Source: Selaginella moellendorffii
Lineage: Eukaryota; Streptophyta; Lycopodiopsida; Selaginellales; Selaginellaceae
DNA length: 60,000 nt
Reading direction: 5' to 3'
Assembly: GCF_000143415.4 (NCBI RefSeq)
Contig: NW_003314279.1
Span: 705,824-765,823, forward strand
Part shown: positions 1 to 11,660 of the stretch, in pieces
Layout of the letters: every line of letters begins with the position of its first letter
Numbering within the stretch: position 1 is the first letter of the stretch
Notes under the pieces: model-generated
What the model was told of the DNA's origin: nothing
Database searches by the model: none
What the model saw: the letters and a program-made list of their open reading frames with translations, nothing else
Position numbers and translations under genes: made by a program

Positions 1-65
1 GAAATTAGGGTTCTACGAGGAAATGCATTCCGCTGACAATTCTAGGGCTCCTCGAGCGCCGATGG

Positions 66-2018
66 ATGCGGCGAGCGAATGTAAGAATCTGTGCCTCTCG
101 CCTGCTCTCTTGTGATCTTTCTCTCTGCAGAGCGAGCACACAATCAATCTGGCAGAGCAGCAAGATCGAGGAGAATGTTTTGGTATCCAGGAGTTTCGAT
201 GGCACTGGGTTCGCCCTCGCGGCCTCGAGAGCTTGCGGCATTCTCAGGGATCTGGAAACAGCACGAAGGCTACACAAGGATGCAATCGCGATCGACGGGA
301 ACAGCAACATCTACATCGCGAGCAGCTTGGTGGACAGCTACGCGAAATGTGGGAGCCTGGTCGATGCTCGCAGCGCCTTCGAAGCTATGGAGTCCCGCAA
401 TGCAGTGGCGTGGACGTCGCTGATCCTCGGCTGCGCGGAGAATGGGGAGGCCGAGGCTGGCCTGGAGTTGTTCCAGCGGATCATCGACGAGGGCTGCGAG
501 CCAAGCGCTCGATCTTTCGTGGCGGCTCTCAAGTGTTGCTCTCGGCTGGCCAGGGAAGAAGAGGGAAGCCTCGATCGTCTCCATGGCAAGACGCGCAAGA
601 AGCTGAGAAGCTTGGCTCGAGGGGCGGCTATTCATCGCTTGATCGAGGGATGCGTGGATATCTTCGTCGCGGGCAGCCTGATCGACATGTACGCTAGCTG
701 TGGAGATTTGCTGCGAGCTCGTCGCGTCTTCGACAGGATTCCATGCCACAACTTGGTAGCGTGGAACGCTATGATCCTGGGCTATGCCGAGCAAGGTGAC
801 GGACGCTCGTCACTGGAGCTCTACGATCGCTTGTCCTCAATTCCGGGGACGGTTCCAGACGCTCGAACGATTGGAGCTGCTCTTAAGGCTTGCTCCCTCC
901 TAGCAGCTGACAAGCTCCGCAACGAAAAGTTCTATGAAAAGTTGGAGGATGGAAAGTTGGAGCATGAAGGACACGAAGAAAGGATAGAGCATGAAGAACA
1001 AGAACACAGTAACACTCTCCAGGTCAGGGAATTGCTGGACAAAGGCAGGGAGCTGTTCTCTCGAGCAGTGGAACTCGGGTATGGCTCGGACGTCTTTCTT
1101 CTCAACACGGTGGTAGACTTTTACGCGAAGTGTGGGAGCTTGGCCGAGGCTCGGGCGGTCTTCGACAGGATTCCATGCAAGACGTGCATCTCCTGGAACG
1201 CTCTCATGCTCGGCTACGTGGAGAACGGTCATGCCGAGCAGGCTCTAGACTTGTTCTTGAGCATGCCGGACGAGAAGGATTCGACGACGTTTGCTGCGGC
1301 TTTCAAGGCCTGTGGTAGCAGAGCTTTTCTGGGAACTGGGAAGTCCATCCACGCACAGATCTGCCGGTGTGGAGCTGAGAAGAACCTGGTTGTGGCGACC
1401 GGAGCTTTGGATTTCTACTCCAAGTGCGGCAACATGGTCGAAGCTCAGCACATCTTCGACTCCATGCCGTCGAAGAACACCGTAACTTGGACAGCGCTCA
1501 TCGGCGGATTCAGTCGCCTGGGAGGAGAGGAATCGACAAAGCAGGTGTTTTATCTCTTCCGGGAGATGCTTGACGGAGGGTTCAAGCCAGACGGTGCCAC
1601 TTTCGTGCTGGTCATTGCCGCTTGCAGCCATGCCGGCCTGGTCGACGAAGGCCGGAAGATCTTCGAAGTTCTTCCGGGGCACGGCGTCTCTCTCGGGATA
1701 GAGCACTACCACGCCTTGATCGATCTTCTGGGACGAGCCAACGAGCTCCAGGAAGCTCTGGACGTGGCGGAGACGATGCCTTTCAAGCCCAGCTTCGTGA
1801 CATGGATGACGCTGATGGCCTGCTGCAAGAAGTGGGGCAATGCAGCGATTGGGAAGCTCGCGTTCCAGAGATTGATAGCGATCGATGCGACAGACTCCAC
1901 TGCCTATGTGCTCCTGGAGAAGATCTACGCGAGCCAAGGATCGTGGAAGGAGCTCGCGGAGATCGAAGAAATGAGGAAGAAGAAGAAAGCGAAGACCGTT
2001 GACTCTGTACGTCTTTGA
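66..2018 (+). CDS. PLS-class PPR protein ending in an E-type region, 650 aa
   Basis: Intron-less ORF for an organelle-type RNA-binding PPR protein. PPR proteins bind organellar RNA one base per repeat and take part in editing, splicing or stability. Diagnostic repeat cores are visible, such as SLVDSYAKCGSLVDAR, SLIDMYASCGDLLRARRVF and VVDFYAKCGSLAEARAVF. The C-terminus has the E-like block around HYHALIDLLGRANELQEAL, then ends in a lysine-rich tail with no DYW deaminase domain. The arginine- and serine-rich N-terminus would fit organelle targeting (inference). Charged inserts at about residues 163-183 and at nt 900-1050 interrupt the usual repeat spacing. An ATG at 62 opens only a short different frame, so 66 is the best start, but the window edge hides upstream sequence. 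Confidence 0.9.
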   Translation: MRRANVRICASRLLSCDLSLCRASTQSIWQSSKIEENVLVSRSFDGTGFALAASRACGILRDLETARRLHKDAIAIDGNSNIYIASSLVDSYAKCGSLVDARSAFEAMESRNAVAWTSLILGCAENGEAEAGLELFQRIIDEGCEPSARSFVAALKCCSRLAREEEGSLDRLHGKTRKKLRSLARGAAIHRLIEGCVDIFVAGSLIDMYASCGDLLRARRVFDRIPCHNLVAWNAMILGYAEQGDGRSSLELYDRLSSIPGTVPDARTIGAALKACSLLAADKLRNEKFYEKLEDGKLEHEGHEERIEHEEQEHSNTLQVRELLDKGRELFSRAVELGYGSDVFLLNTVVDFYAKCGSLAEARAVFDRIPCKTCISWNALMLGYVENGHAEQALDLFLSMPDEKDSTTFAAAFKACGSRAFLGTGKSIHAQICRCGAEKNLVVATGALDFYSKCGNMVEAQHIFDSMPSKNTVTWTALIGGFSRLGGEESTKQVFYLFREMLDGGFKPDGATFVLVIAACSHAGLVDEGRKIFEVLPGHGVSLGIEHYHALIDLLGRANELQEALDVAETMPFKPSFVTWMTLMACCKKWGNAAIGKLAFQRLIAIDATDSTAYVLLEKIYASQGSWKELAEIEEMRKKKKAKTVDSVRL

Positions 2019-2325
2019 CTAGACCGCGTTTGACTGAAAATTCTACGGTGCTATGGCTGTTTCCACGACGCTTCTTCGATAACTAGCTAAAAGCGTTTTT
2101 ACAGTGAGCTATTTGCTAGTCCATTCTTCGCTAGGGCTCTCTGGCGCTCCGGACTAGGGTATACATGGTCCTCGTGAGCTTGGCAGCTGAGAGCGCGGCG
2201 CCAGCGCGTTGATCTGGGCAGAGCGGAGCTTCCAATTCCACTAGTGCCGGCAGTCCGCGAGCTGAAATTGTGAGTTTCTAGGGGCGAAGAAATGCGCGAT
2301 AGCGCTCCTCGCAGCGATCCTCACA
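2019..2325. other. Intergenic, 5' flank of the CAMTA gene
   Basis: No gene is visible. This stretch must hold the 3' end of the PPR transcript and the promoter and 5' UTR of the CAMTA gene. No clear TATA element was seen. Confidence 0.5.
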
Positions 2326-2333
2326 ATGTATGA
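2292..2333 (+). promoter_or_regulatory. Short upstream ORF overlapping the CAMTA start
   Basis: An ATG at 2292 opens a 13-codon frame ending in TGA at 2331-2333. It overlaps the proposed CAMTA start ATG (2326) in another frame. If included in the mRNA it could lower translation of the main ORF. Presence in the transcript is not shown. Confidence 0.35.
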
Positions 2334-5300
2334 CAATCGCCGTTTAAGATTCTTTCCCTCTCAGCCAGGTATGTGCTCTGTTGTGGAGAAGCGATTTTTT
2401 GGATTAATTTTGTGTTGTTTGACAATGTCTATAGAGATTGACATCTATCAGATTATACGCGAAGCACAGAACAGATGGTTGAGGCCTCTGGAAGTGATCG
2501 AGATCCTCCGCAACTACCAGAAGTTCCGGCTCAACCCCGTTCCACCGAATAAGCCTCCAAGTATGAATCGATCGCCTTGAGCTTTGACTGGACATTTAAT
2601 GCTTTACAAGCAGGTGGATCGTTGTTTCTCTTTGATCGTAAGACACTGCGCTTCTTCCGCAAGGATGGTCATAATTGGCGGAAGAAGAAAGATGGTAAAA
2701 CTGTCCGAGAGGCTCACGAGCGTCTTAAGGTATGGCTAGAAGCTTGCTCGAAGAATTTCTAAGATATTCCTATTGTAGGCCGGTAGTGTAGATGTTCTTC
2801 ATTGTTATTATGCTCATGGAGAGGACAATCCGAATTTTCAACGTCGGAGTTATTGGATGCTTGAAGGGTAATGTCAACAAAAAGAATAGCCGATAGTTAT
2901 AACGACAGTTTTACAGGGCATATGAACACATCGTCCTTGTACACTACAGGGAAGTCACGGAGGTACAAAGTTTTATTTTTTACCTCTCCATGTGTATCTC
3001 GAAAGTCATTTCTTTATTTTGCACTTTCCAGGGAAGCAGATCATCTGTGTATCGATCCATGCAAGAAGCAAAAGAGAATGCGTCGCATTCTCGTGCTACG
3101 GGACAAAGCCTACCTGCATCCAATTCAGCCATTTCCGACGTTGAGGTGACAGGCCCCTACAAATCCCCCGAAGCTCCTGTGACGCCCATCGAAAGTGAAG
3201 GCACCGACTCTGGTGAAGAAGGCCACTTTAATGAAAACAATGTTGTGGAGCAATCGTCCTTACTGCAGCAAGTCGCTCAATCTTCTCCAGTCGCTCCACC
3301 CTCTACCAGTGTTCCCGTTGCAGCGGTGCCTGCTGCGGCGAAAAATCTCGAAGGAGTGGACTATGACGATCTTCTACGAAATCCTGGTAAAATTAATCTA
3401 TTCTCTACATCAAGCTGACTGTCCTGTTTTGTAGACGCGTATCTTGGTCAAAAGTCAATAGATGCCCAGACATGGAGTACGTTGCTGGATAACTTCGGAG
3501 GCACCAACACAATTGAAAAAATGGAAAGCACTTCTCAAAGCCATTTCCTATCTCCCGGTTTTTCAAATCACGTGTATAACTCCATTACACCTACTAATCA
3601 CCCTTTTCCACCTGTGGTAAGTTGTGCTCATGCTATCAGTTCGTTTCCTGAGCTTTTTTAATAGATTCCGACTCCGGATTCTCATAATATGGAAGTTGAT
3701 CTTCGTCAGGTGATTCTGCAAGCCATGCATTTCTTATGACGCATTGTTTTTATTGCTACATATTTTTGTGACGCAGGCTCAGTATTCCGCACAAGATATT
3801 TCCAAAAAACCACAAACCGCTATTCCGAATGATGCTTCCGAATGCTACAAAGTCGCTCTGCCAGACGTGTTGGTTGAAGACGAGGGGAAAACTTCGTTAA
3901 AAAAGCTGGATAGCTTTGGCCGATGGATGAGCCGGGAAATTGGAGAGGATAGTCAGAGCTCTTTACTTTCAGGCTCTACTGACCACGCTTACTGGACACT
4001 GGACGACCATAACACGTTCGATGAGATTTCAAACTTTACTCAACAAATACAGGACGTTGGTCTTGGCCCGTCTGTCTCGCAAGATCAGCAGTTCAGTATC
4101 GTGGATTTCTCACCGGATTGGGCGTTTGCATCAGAAGAAACGAAGGTGAAACATTTTCCCGGTCCAGTTTTGTTGAAAAGTATCTTAAGTTTCTTTTGTT
4201 CTTTTTTTTTTCCAGGTTATCGTTGCAGGGAACTTTTTGAAGAGGGGTGCAAGCCCTGTATGGCACTGCATGTTTGGTGAAGTGGAGGTTCCTGCAGAGA
4301 CCATTCATGAAGGTGTTCTTCGTTGCAAGGCCCCTATGCATTCTCCAGGAAGGGTTCCTTTGTATATTACTCTTGGAGATAGGCTCGCTTGCAGTGAAAT
4401 TAGGGAGTTCGAATATCGTACCGCGACGATGAAGCCTGTAGCGGGTAATCCAGAACAATTACAGGTTGAAGACGAGGTTTTAGAACAGCGGTTTGCAAGG
4501 TTAATTTCTCTCAACTCCGACGAAGCAACGAAGTCCGAGGAGCAGTCAGATAAAGTACAGCTATCGAAGATCTTGGAACTTACTTCTGGTCTGTGGGAAG
4601 ATCCTGAGCCGAGTGAGAGCGAGGTGGGAAGTTCCACAAGAGACACCGTTCTTCAAACGCTGTTGAAGCAGCAACTTCAGAGATGGCTGCTTGTGAAAGT
4701 TTGTGACCGGGATAAAGGTGCTGCGGTTTTGGATGCGCAGGGACAAAGTGCGCTTCACTTGGCAGCTGCACTAGGATACGATTGGGCCGTCAATCCCATA
4801 CTGGCTGCTGGTGTCGGAGCTAACTTTCGAGATGTCCACGGTTGGACGGGACTTCATTGGGCCGCATCTCGTGGAAGGTTTATTTTCTTTTTCTCTTTTG
4901 TTTTTCCGATCTTCTAAAGCTCGCGGATCTTGTAGGGAGAAAGTGGTTTCGACACTTCTGGCAGCTGGTGCCTCTCCAGGACTGGTTACTGATCCTACTC
5001 CACAAAATTCATCTGGACGTACTCCCGCCGACCTCGCAGCAAGCAGCGGTCACAAAGGAATGGCAGGATTACTAGCGGAGATGTCTCTGACTACTCATCT
5101 CACGTCATTGACGCTGAAGGAGAGGAACACCGACGAAATAGACTCGCTGTCTGCTGTTCTTGCCGAAGAGAAAGCCGTAGAGGATTTCTCGGACAACCAA
5201 GCTGCAAATGGTGGAACCGATCGGTCCCTGCTCCAAGGCTCCCTCCGAGCTGTCAGAAACGCAGCCCGCGCTGCAGCGCTCATCCATGCAAGCTTCCGCC

Positions 5301-6006
5301 AAGAATCGTTCAGGAGGCGCCAGGAGAAGATTGGAGAAGAAATCGACAACGAATATGGAATGTCGATGAACGAGATGAAGGTTTTGGCTTCGCGAAATGG
5401 CGGCGCGAACCGGAAGGAACACTCGGCAGCGACAAAGATACAGCAAAAGTATCGCGGCTGGAAAGGTCGCAGGGACTTCCTCCTCCTCCGCCAACGCGTA
5501 GTGAGAATCCAGGTAACACCGTCGATTCAGCGTCGCTTTTGGTGACTAAAAGCTTGTGCCGCTCTTCAGGCTCACGTTCGCGGACACCAAGTTCGTAGGA
5601 AATTCAGAAAGATTCTCTGGACGGTCGGCATACTGGACAAAGCCATTCTGAGATGGCGGAGGAAGCGCGGTGGCCTCCGCCGAGCGAGCGCGCAAACTGA
5701 AAACACGGACGACGACGACGTCTTGAAAGCCGGCAGGAAACAAAAGGAGGCACAGTTCCAAAAGGCCGTGACGCGCGTCCAGTCCATGGTTCGCTCGCAC
5801 GAAGCGCAAGAACAATATCAAAGAATACAGGAAGCTTACCTTCAAGCTGTGGTGAGTAGTCTCTCGTTTTTTGCTAGTTTCCCAGCATTTCGATCGTGGG
5901 CTTATAGTCTCCCATCTTCATTCGATCTAAAACTTTTGCGTTTGCGCAGGCTGGTGACTCTCAAGCTCGAAACGAGAATGAACGAGACGAGACAATGCTG
6001 GGCTGA
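2326..6006 (+). CDS. CAMTA: Calmodulin-binding transcription activator (CAMTA), 982 aa in 13 exons
   Basis: Nuclear calcium/calmodulin-responsive transcription factor. Exons: 2326-2368, 2435-2560, 2614-2729, 2779-2867, 2917-2962, 3032-3386, 3435-3616, 3665-3709, 3777-4145, 4216-4877, 4936-5512, 5570-5851, 5950-6006; they sum to 2949 nt in one frame. The CG-1 DNA-binding domain (about aa 15-140) shows RWLRPLEVIEILRNYQKF, FRKDGHNWRKKKDGKTV and HCYYAHGEDNPNFQRRSYW. A TIG/IPT fold starts near aa 458 (VIVAGNFLKRG, PVWHCMFGEVEVPA). Ankyrin repeats follow at about 630-745 (SALHLAAALGYD, GWTGLHWAASRGR). IQ motifs lie near 841-880 (AATKIQQKYRGWKGRRDF, RIQAHVRGHQVRRKF), with the calmodulin-binding tail after them. 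Domain order and length are those of full plant CAMTAs. The first exon is short, so its start is less sure than the rest. Confidence 0.93.
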
Positions 6007-6395
6007 CCGGAAAAACTAACAAGCAGTACTCTTATATCGGATAACTTTGGTTTCCTTCTTTCGCCATTACGTTTTAAGCTTGTTGTTTCTACTAACATTC
6101 GAATGCTGTCATTTTTTGCGCGATATATATAAATTCCACACCAAAGTTTTTCCAGACCGTTAGATGAGAGAGATCCGCGACTGAAACGTTCCACGGCTAC
6201 ATGCCGTCGATATTCTGGACGGGCGGGATCTTTCTAACGGCCATATGATGTTTGAAGTGTAACAAGAAAAAAGAAAAAGAGGGTTTTGAGGAGTCCTATG
6301 CCACTAGATTGGGATCCACGCGCGCGCTAATGCGATCGATCGCTGTTCTAGGTACCTGATCGATCGATTTTGCGTTTCTGGGAGTAGATTAGGCG
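6007..6395 (+). promoter_or_regulatory. Intergenic with probable kinesin promoter
   Basis: Non-coding stretch between two same-strand genes. A TATA-like run TATATATAAA lies at 6124-6133, about 265 nt upstream of the kinesin ATG. Its use as a promoter is inference. Confidence 0.4.
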
Positions 6396-9347
6396 ATGGG
6401 GAGTCATCCGGTAGAGGTAGTAGGGCGCATTCGCGGCCATCCCGACGGCAAGGGCGAGCAATCGTCGGCGCTGAGTGTTCTAGCGGGCGGCAAGTCAGTC
6501 CGGCTGCGATGCGACCAGGGATACAGGGATTTCGTGCTGGATGGAGTGTCCGTGGCCGAGGAGGAGAATTTGAGAGCGTTCTACGCGAAATATGTGGAAG
6601 CCAGGGTCGATGACGTGAGGGCCGGCGGGCGATGCACGGTGATGATGTATGGGCCGACTGGCGCGGGCAAGAGCCACACGATGTTTGGATCTTCCAAGGA
6701 GGCTGGAGTGGCATACCTTGCTCTCCATCAGATCATGAAGAGCAAGCTTCCAGTGCCGCACGGCAATCGCACGAATGTCACGGCCAATGTTCTGGAGATC
6801 TACAACGAGGAGGTGTATGATCTTCTCGCCAGTAACTGCGTGGCTAGTCCGGGGCCAAAGTCATTAAAGCCCATTCCAGGCCGGGTAAGTTAGTTCGTCC
6901 TACCTAGGCACCATTCTAACTCTTTTCTTTCTTTATTTTTTCTAGGCAAGGCTCGAGGTGCGAGGAGGAAAAGCGAAAAATGCGACATTCATTTCTGGTG
7001 AAGATCCCTCCAAGCTTGTGAACGAAATTGCCAACGTCGAGAAGCGTCGAGTTGTGAAAAGCACCAACTGTAACAGTCGAAGTTCTCGGAGCCACTGCAT
7101 GGTAATCTGATTACTAGCGCGACCTCTGATAGATTAACTTGTCCTAGCAGGTTGTCCTGAATGTTTCTGGAGCGGGTGGGAAGCTGATCTTGGTGGATAT
7201 GGCCGGCTCTGAGAATTCTGATCAAGCGGGATCCATTGGGTCGGAAGCTAAAATACAGGTACCAATACTATGGAGATTTGAAAGCTGTTGTTAACTTTAG
7301 TTTTCAGACTGGAAAGATAAATCAAGGAAACGGTGCACTAAGACGGGTGGTAGAGTGCATTGCCAACGGAGATCCTTACATTCCTTACCGGGACAGTAAA
7401 CTCACAATGCTTCTTCAGGTAACTTCTCAAAATGAAAGTCCGAATAGATCTCAAGTACGGTTTATCCAGGATTCGTTCGAAGAGGATGGGGCAAAGATTT
7501 TGATGATTTTGTGCGCCAGTCCAGACAGCAGAGATGCCTACAAGACAATCTGCACATTGGAGTATGGAGCTAAAGCAAAGTGCATCGTTCGACTTCCTTC
7601 TTCTCCACCTAAGGACAGAGCGACATTTGCCGACGGCATGGAAGCTGTGTTACTGGCTCGCCTTCGTCATAAGGACGAGTGCATTGAGAGGTTGCGCCAG
7701 GAGTATGATCAGAAGGAAAGGGAACGTTTAGAAATTGCTCAGAAACTCATCCAGCGGGAGGAAGATTTGAAGGTACTGACGCTAAGGACCGAGAAGATGG
7801 AGGAAGAAAAGGTGAAGAGATTTGCGGAACTGCAAGGTGAAATGGAACGTATGATGAAGGAGAAGGCAGACGAACTGAGAAGAGAAATGGAACTTGAACT
7901 GCAACTTCAAGTTCACAAGATTTGTCCTGAAAATGGTCAGTATCGACTTGCTGAGCTGGAGAAGGTAATCCAAGATCAAAGGCAGGAGATCGCAGTGCTG
8001 CATTTGAGAGCTGAGCGAGCAGAGTCTCAGGTTCAAGAGTTCCTTCAAGCATCGAGTCAGGCATGGGCTGAGTCCAACGACATAGTGGATATGGATTTAT
8101 CCAACAGCATTTGCATGTCAAGAGATTTCACGAACGGCAGCACTGCGGATGATCGAGCAGGAGATAGTTCTGTCGTATTGGAAACACCTGCATCAACAGA
8201 CAATGAGCGTGGCCAGGAAGATCAATCGGACAAGTATGACACACCGAAAGATGGAGTCAACCGGAACTTGTTTGCTCTGGATAAAGTCCACAGCGAGGTG
8301 GAGGTTCCGTGGAGCGAAATCGGGCTTTTCAAAACAGGTTGGCTACCAATCATACCTGAAGAGGCGGATGAAGAGGCTTTGAAACCTGTCGAGACTTCGA
8401 GTGGAGATACAGGAGAAGACACGCCGCAACCGTTATGTCCAAGTAACCTTGAGAAGAAGTTCGAATTGCAGTTTGAGGATAAAGGTAAAATTTCAAGCGC
8501 AGAAGTAAGTGTTGGGAGGATCGAAGCAGTTGCCGTCTCTCCGGTCGGTACCAAGTCAACAATCGATCATTGCACTTCGCATGAGAGGGTTGCCAGCAGA
8601 AAGGCTCGAATCGAGAACATTTTCCTACTTTGTGGCAATCACAGAGAGCTTGCCAAGAGTCCACGACGAGGTGACGCACCATCTTGGGATACTACTTCGG
8701 ACATCCAGGATGGACATCTTTCTCCATTCCGTCCTCGCGACAGAGATTCATTGAAAGCAGTACTTGATTTTCCTAGCACTCCGGAGGCACTACATGCCGC
8801 CACAACGATTTCGAACGACAATAGTGATACAGAGGTCTACGTCAAATGGGAGTCGACAAAGATGGCCGCTGGAAAACCGATTTGCAGTGTCCGCGTTAGC
8901 AGCAGCACCAGCCTGGCAGATCTGCGGACTAAGATCGGCCTCCACGTTATCTCTCCATCGGACTTTTCGTTTTCTCTCGGCGTAAGGAAAACATGCGCTC
9001 TGCTTTCATGTCTCATATTCTAATGGTGGAGGTTACAGGACTTCGGTGGTGCTCCAATCGACAGAGCGGCAGAAAATGCACTTCTCGTGAGATCGCTACC
9101 ACTTCATGAAAATAATCCAAACTGGAGGCTGGCGTGCTTGAGAACCTCAGCAACGTCACCAGCGAGATCAAGCCCGAGCAGCCGGTCAACCCCGTTCAAG
9201 CCAGTGGAGAACCGCGCGACGTCAACCAGTCCTCCGAGCGCGTCCAGCAACAAGCTTGTGGAAGTCCGCGGAGGGGAAGAGAACATCGCGCCTGTAGCAG
9301 AAATAGACGTGCTTTCAAGAGGTGCAGTTTTCTTTTGCAAACACTAG
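6396..9347 (+). CDS. Kinesin-10 (PAKRP2/KIN10A-like) motor protein, 894 aa in 6 exons
   Basis: Microtubule motor of the plant kinesin-10 group; in Arabidopsis the PAKRP2 member works at the phragmoplast. Exons: 6396-6884, 6946-7101, 7151-7258, 7308-7418, 7470-8981, 9039-9347, all phase 0. The N-terminal motor shows the P-loop GPTGAGKSHTMFG (about aa 86), switch I NSRSSRSH (about 206), switch II VDMAGSE (about 230) and YIPYRDSKLTMLLQ. A charged coiled-coil segment follows (nt 7650-8060), then a low-complexity region. A conserved-looking C-terminal block starts near VYVKWEST and includes LADLRTKI and NPNWRLACLR. The final exon is read through to the stop at 9347. A splice inside it, skipping to an acceptor near 9383, is possible but gives an equally short tail. 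Assignment to kinesin-10 rests on the motor and tail together. Confidence 0.87.
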
Positions 9348-9645
9348 ACAGATTTCTTGCTAAGTGCCTGCTCTTTATGTTCCAGTTTGTGCGAGGTAGC
9401 TGTACAGTGGTGTGTGACAAAAACAAGCTTAAAAGCGTCATTTCCAGGTAGCTCTACTCGATATTACGAGTCCACAGATCTCCGTTTGCGCGCGTTTTTT
9501 GATCACTTAATAAGGCCAAATAGAAAATACTGATTGTGGTCTTACAAACGCTACGCTAGAACAGATTATTCTTGCAACTAACTGCTGCCTCTTCTTGTGT
9601 TACATGTACAAAAACTTGCGAGTATTCCTGTACACAGACTAAAAG

Positions 9646-11660
9646 TCAAGCTAAAACGTCCTCCCCAGGTAGTGTTTGATAGTACGGGTCTGCTGAATCC
9701 TTGAGGTTCCTCGTTTTGTACAGGGACAATAGGAAGAAAGCGGCAGCCATCGCCAGAAAAGAGCTGCCCAGTATATAATATTGCGTGAAAATTGTTGGCG
9801 CAACCATCACCTTCGAAAGGAAAGAATCGAGGTTAGTAAAAAACCAAAGACACAATAGTTTTTTTGGCTTACAATGACAAACTGGAAAACAGATTGGAGA
9901 ATGCGACCAGCGAGCGTGTTGAGGCTGAAGAGAAGAACGTACTCCTTGTTCGCCAGAAATCTCGCGCACTGGACGTGAACGATGCAGACGAGAATCCTGT
10001 TAATCCCCACGATGATAATGAACCCAGGATACGCGACCCAAAGAGTAGCGGTATACGGCATTGATAGGAGAAGAACTCCAATCAGCACGGAACCAGCGGT
10101 GTAGTAGGCAATGCCGGCGTCCCTGGCAACGAGCACCGAAAGTGGAATGGCGCACAATGCGGCTATGAAGTTTGTGATCTCAGTGGCCGCCATGACGTGA
10201 CCGCTGTAGATGGAGGTAGAGTCGATCGCTTCAAACAGGTTGAGCATGTATGTGGAAGCCATGGCGTATCCCGCGACATCAAAAGCCCACCTGGTAAGGA
10301 AAAAAAAGAATATCAGACATCTTTTAGTTCTAACGTTTTGGTGGTTTTCAGATGATAGTGACGATCAAACAAGTAGCAGTACATACCAAATTGACAGAAG
10401 TTGCACGAATGGATTTTCCCAGGTCTCCCTGACGACGGTCGCAAGGCCCTGATGATCGCAAGCAAGCAGAGAGAATTGGAAGCTTTTCTTCTCGAGAAAG
10501 TAGCTCGAATCAAACCTTGAGGCGACAGATCGATAGTAGCTCGAGAATTGGTGGCCTTTTGGATTTCCTGGGCGCTGCTGAGCAGTCTGAGCACTGAGAG
10601 CTCTGCGGGTCTCTGGGCAGGACGAGGCAAATCAACACGGAGAGAGCAACCTGGTCAATGGTAAAACTTATGAAAGTTCTGATTTTTAAGAGACTTCGCT
10701 CACCATTGACATGGATATGTAGAGAAGCACGTCAATGGAGATCCCCTCGTGAATCAACGCTTGGCCTGGAACAATCAGTTAAGTCTTTTGATTTCTCGAA
10801 TTTGGTTTTCTCACCGAGCTCGGAAGCACCAAAGTGCGCGATACTCGACGCTGCTTCCGTGCTGCTGGTCTGGATTCACTGAGACGGCATTAGAGACGGC
10901 AGAAAGAATTTCATTCACGTCGAGCAAAGCGCACCATAATCTGGAACTTGTTCTCGGGCACAAGCAAGAACAGATATGCCGGGAAGACAACTTCGATGCC
11001 GGCAGCCATTGATCGAAAGAGCTGCCACAAAATTCACAGGGCAGGCATTAATACATACACTCGCCAAGTTTTTGCCTGGGAACAGAAGCAAAACCTGCAT
11101 CAACTGTAGCCAAAGAATCGAATCTCCCCATAGCAGCAGCGAGTACTCCACAAAGACCGCTAGAGAAGCTGGGGGGCGGGAAGAAGGCGTAAGAATCAAC
11201 CAGGAAACAAGAAAATTCTCACCAAGCATGAGAGTGCCATGATACGAGAACAAGGAACAGGCCGGAGCCGCGAGGAAGATGAAGAGAGATCGCGAATACA
11301 CTCCCACTGGCAGGATCCTGGTGCTTATCTGCACAAGAAACAGGGGTGCTAGTGCTATAAGATCGATCGATTCTCTCGGAGCTACAAGGAAAAAAAACAA
11401 AAGCTTTACTACGAGGAAAGGGACGGACAGGGACGAGCGAGAGGGGAGATTTTTTTTTTTTAAGCGTTAAAAGCAACCTCTTGATTGGTGATCCCTTTGT
11501 TGTGGATCATGTAACGAACTTCGTAGGGGATGACTGGAGCGAAGCGCTGCGCGAATCGGTAGGCGCTGGGCAGAAGAACCGCCAGGGCGATTGGCAATCT
11601 GGCTGTTGCTGCTCGTCCTCCGTTTGGCGATGCGAGCGCCATGTCTTCTTCGTCGACCAT
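9646..11660 (-). CDS. SLC19-type folate/thiamine carrier-like membrane protein (copy A), 445 aa in 10 exons
   Basis: Major-facilitator-type carrier resembling the animal reduced folate/thiamine transporter family (SLC19, Folate_carrier). Exons on the minus strand: 11478-11660, 11223-11328, 11095-11159, 10935-11021, 10815-10869, 10704-10765, 10516-10650, 10387-10448, 9873-10290, 9646-9810; they sum to 1338 nt. Family-like blocks are RFAPVIPYEVRYM near the first helix, RILPVGVYSRSLFIFLAAPA, IEVVFPAYLFLLVPENKFQ, WWAFDVAGYAM and LFEAIDSTSIYSGHV. The first donor (GTTGCT after CAAGAG) is weak. Several hydrophobic segments indicate a polytopic membrane protein. Substrate is unknown. The exon plan matches copy B at 30824-32607. 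The gene ends convergently with the kinesin gene, 298 bp apart. Confidence 0.78.

Noticed and set aside
270-794. Antisense frames of about 170 codons within the first PPR gene
   Set aside because: No family features; caused by codon bias of the sense strand.
8222-8682. Antisense frames in the kinesin tail exon
   Set aside because: Low-complexity shadows of the coding exon.
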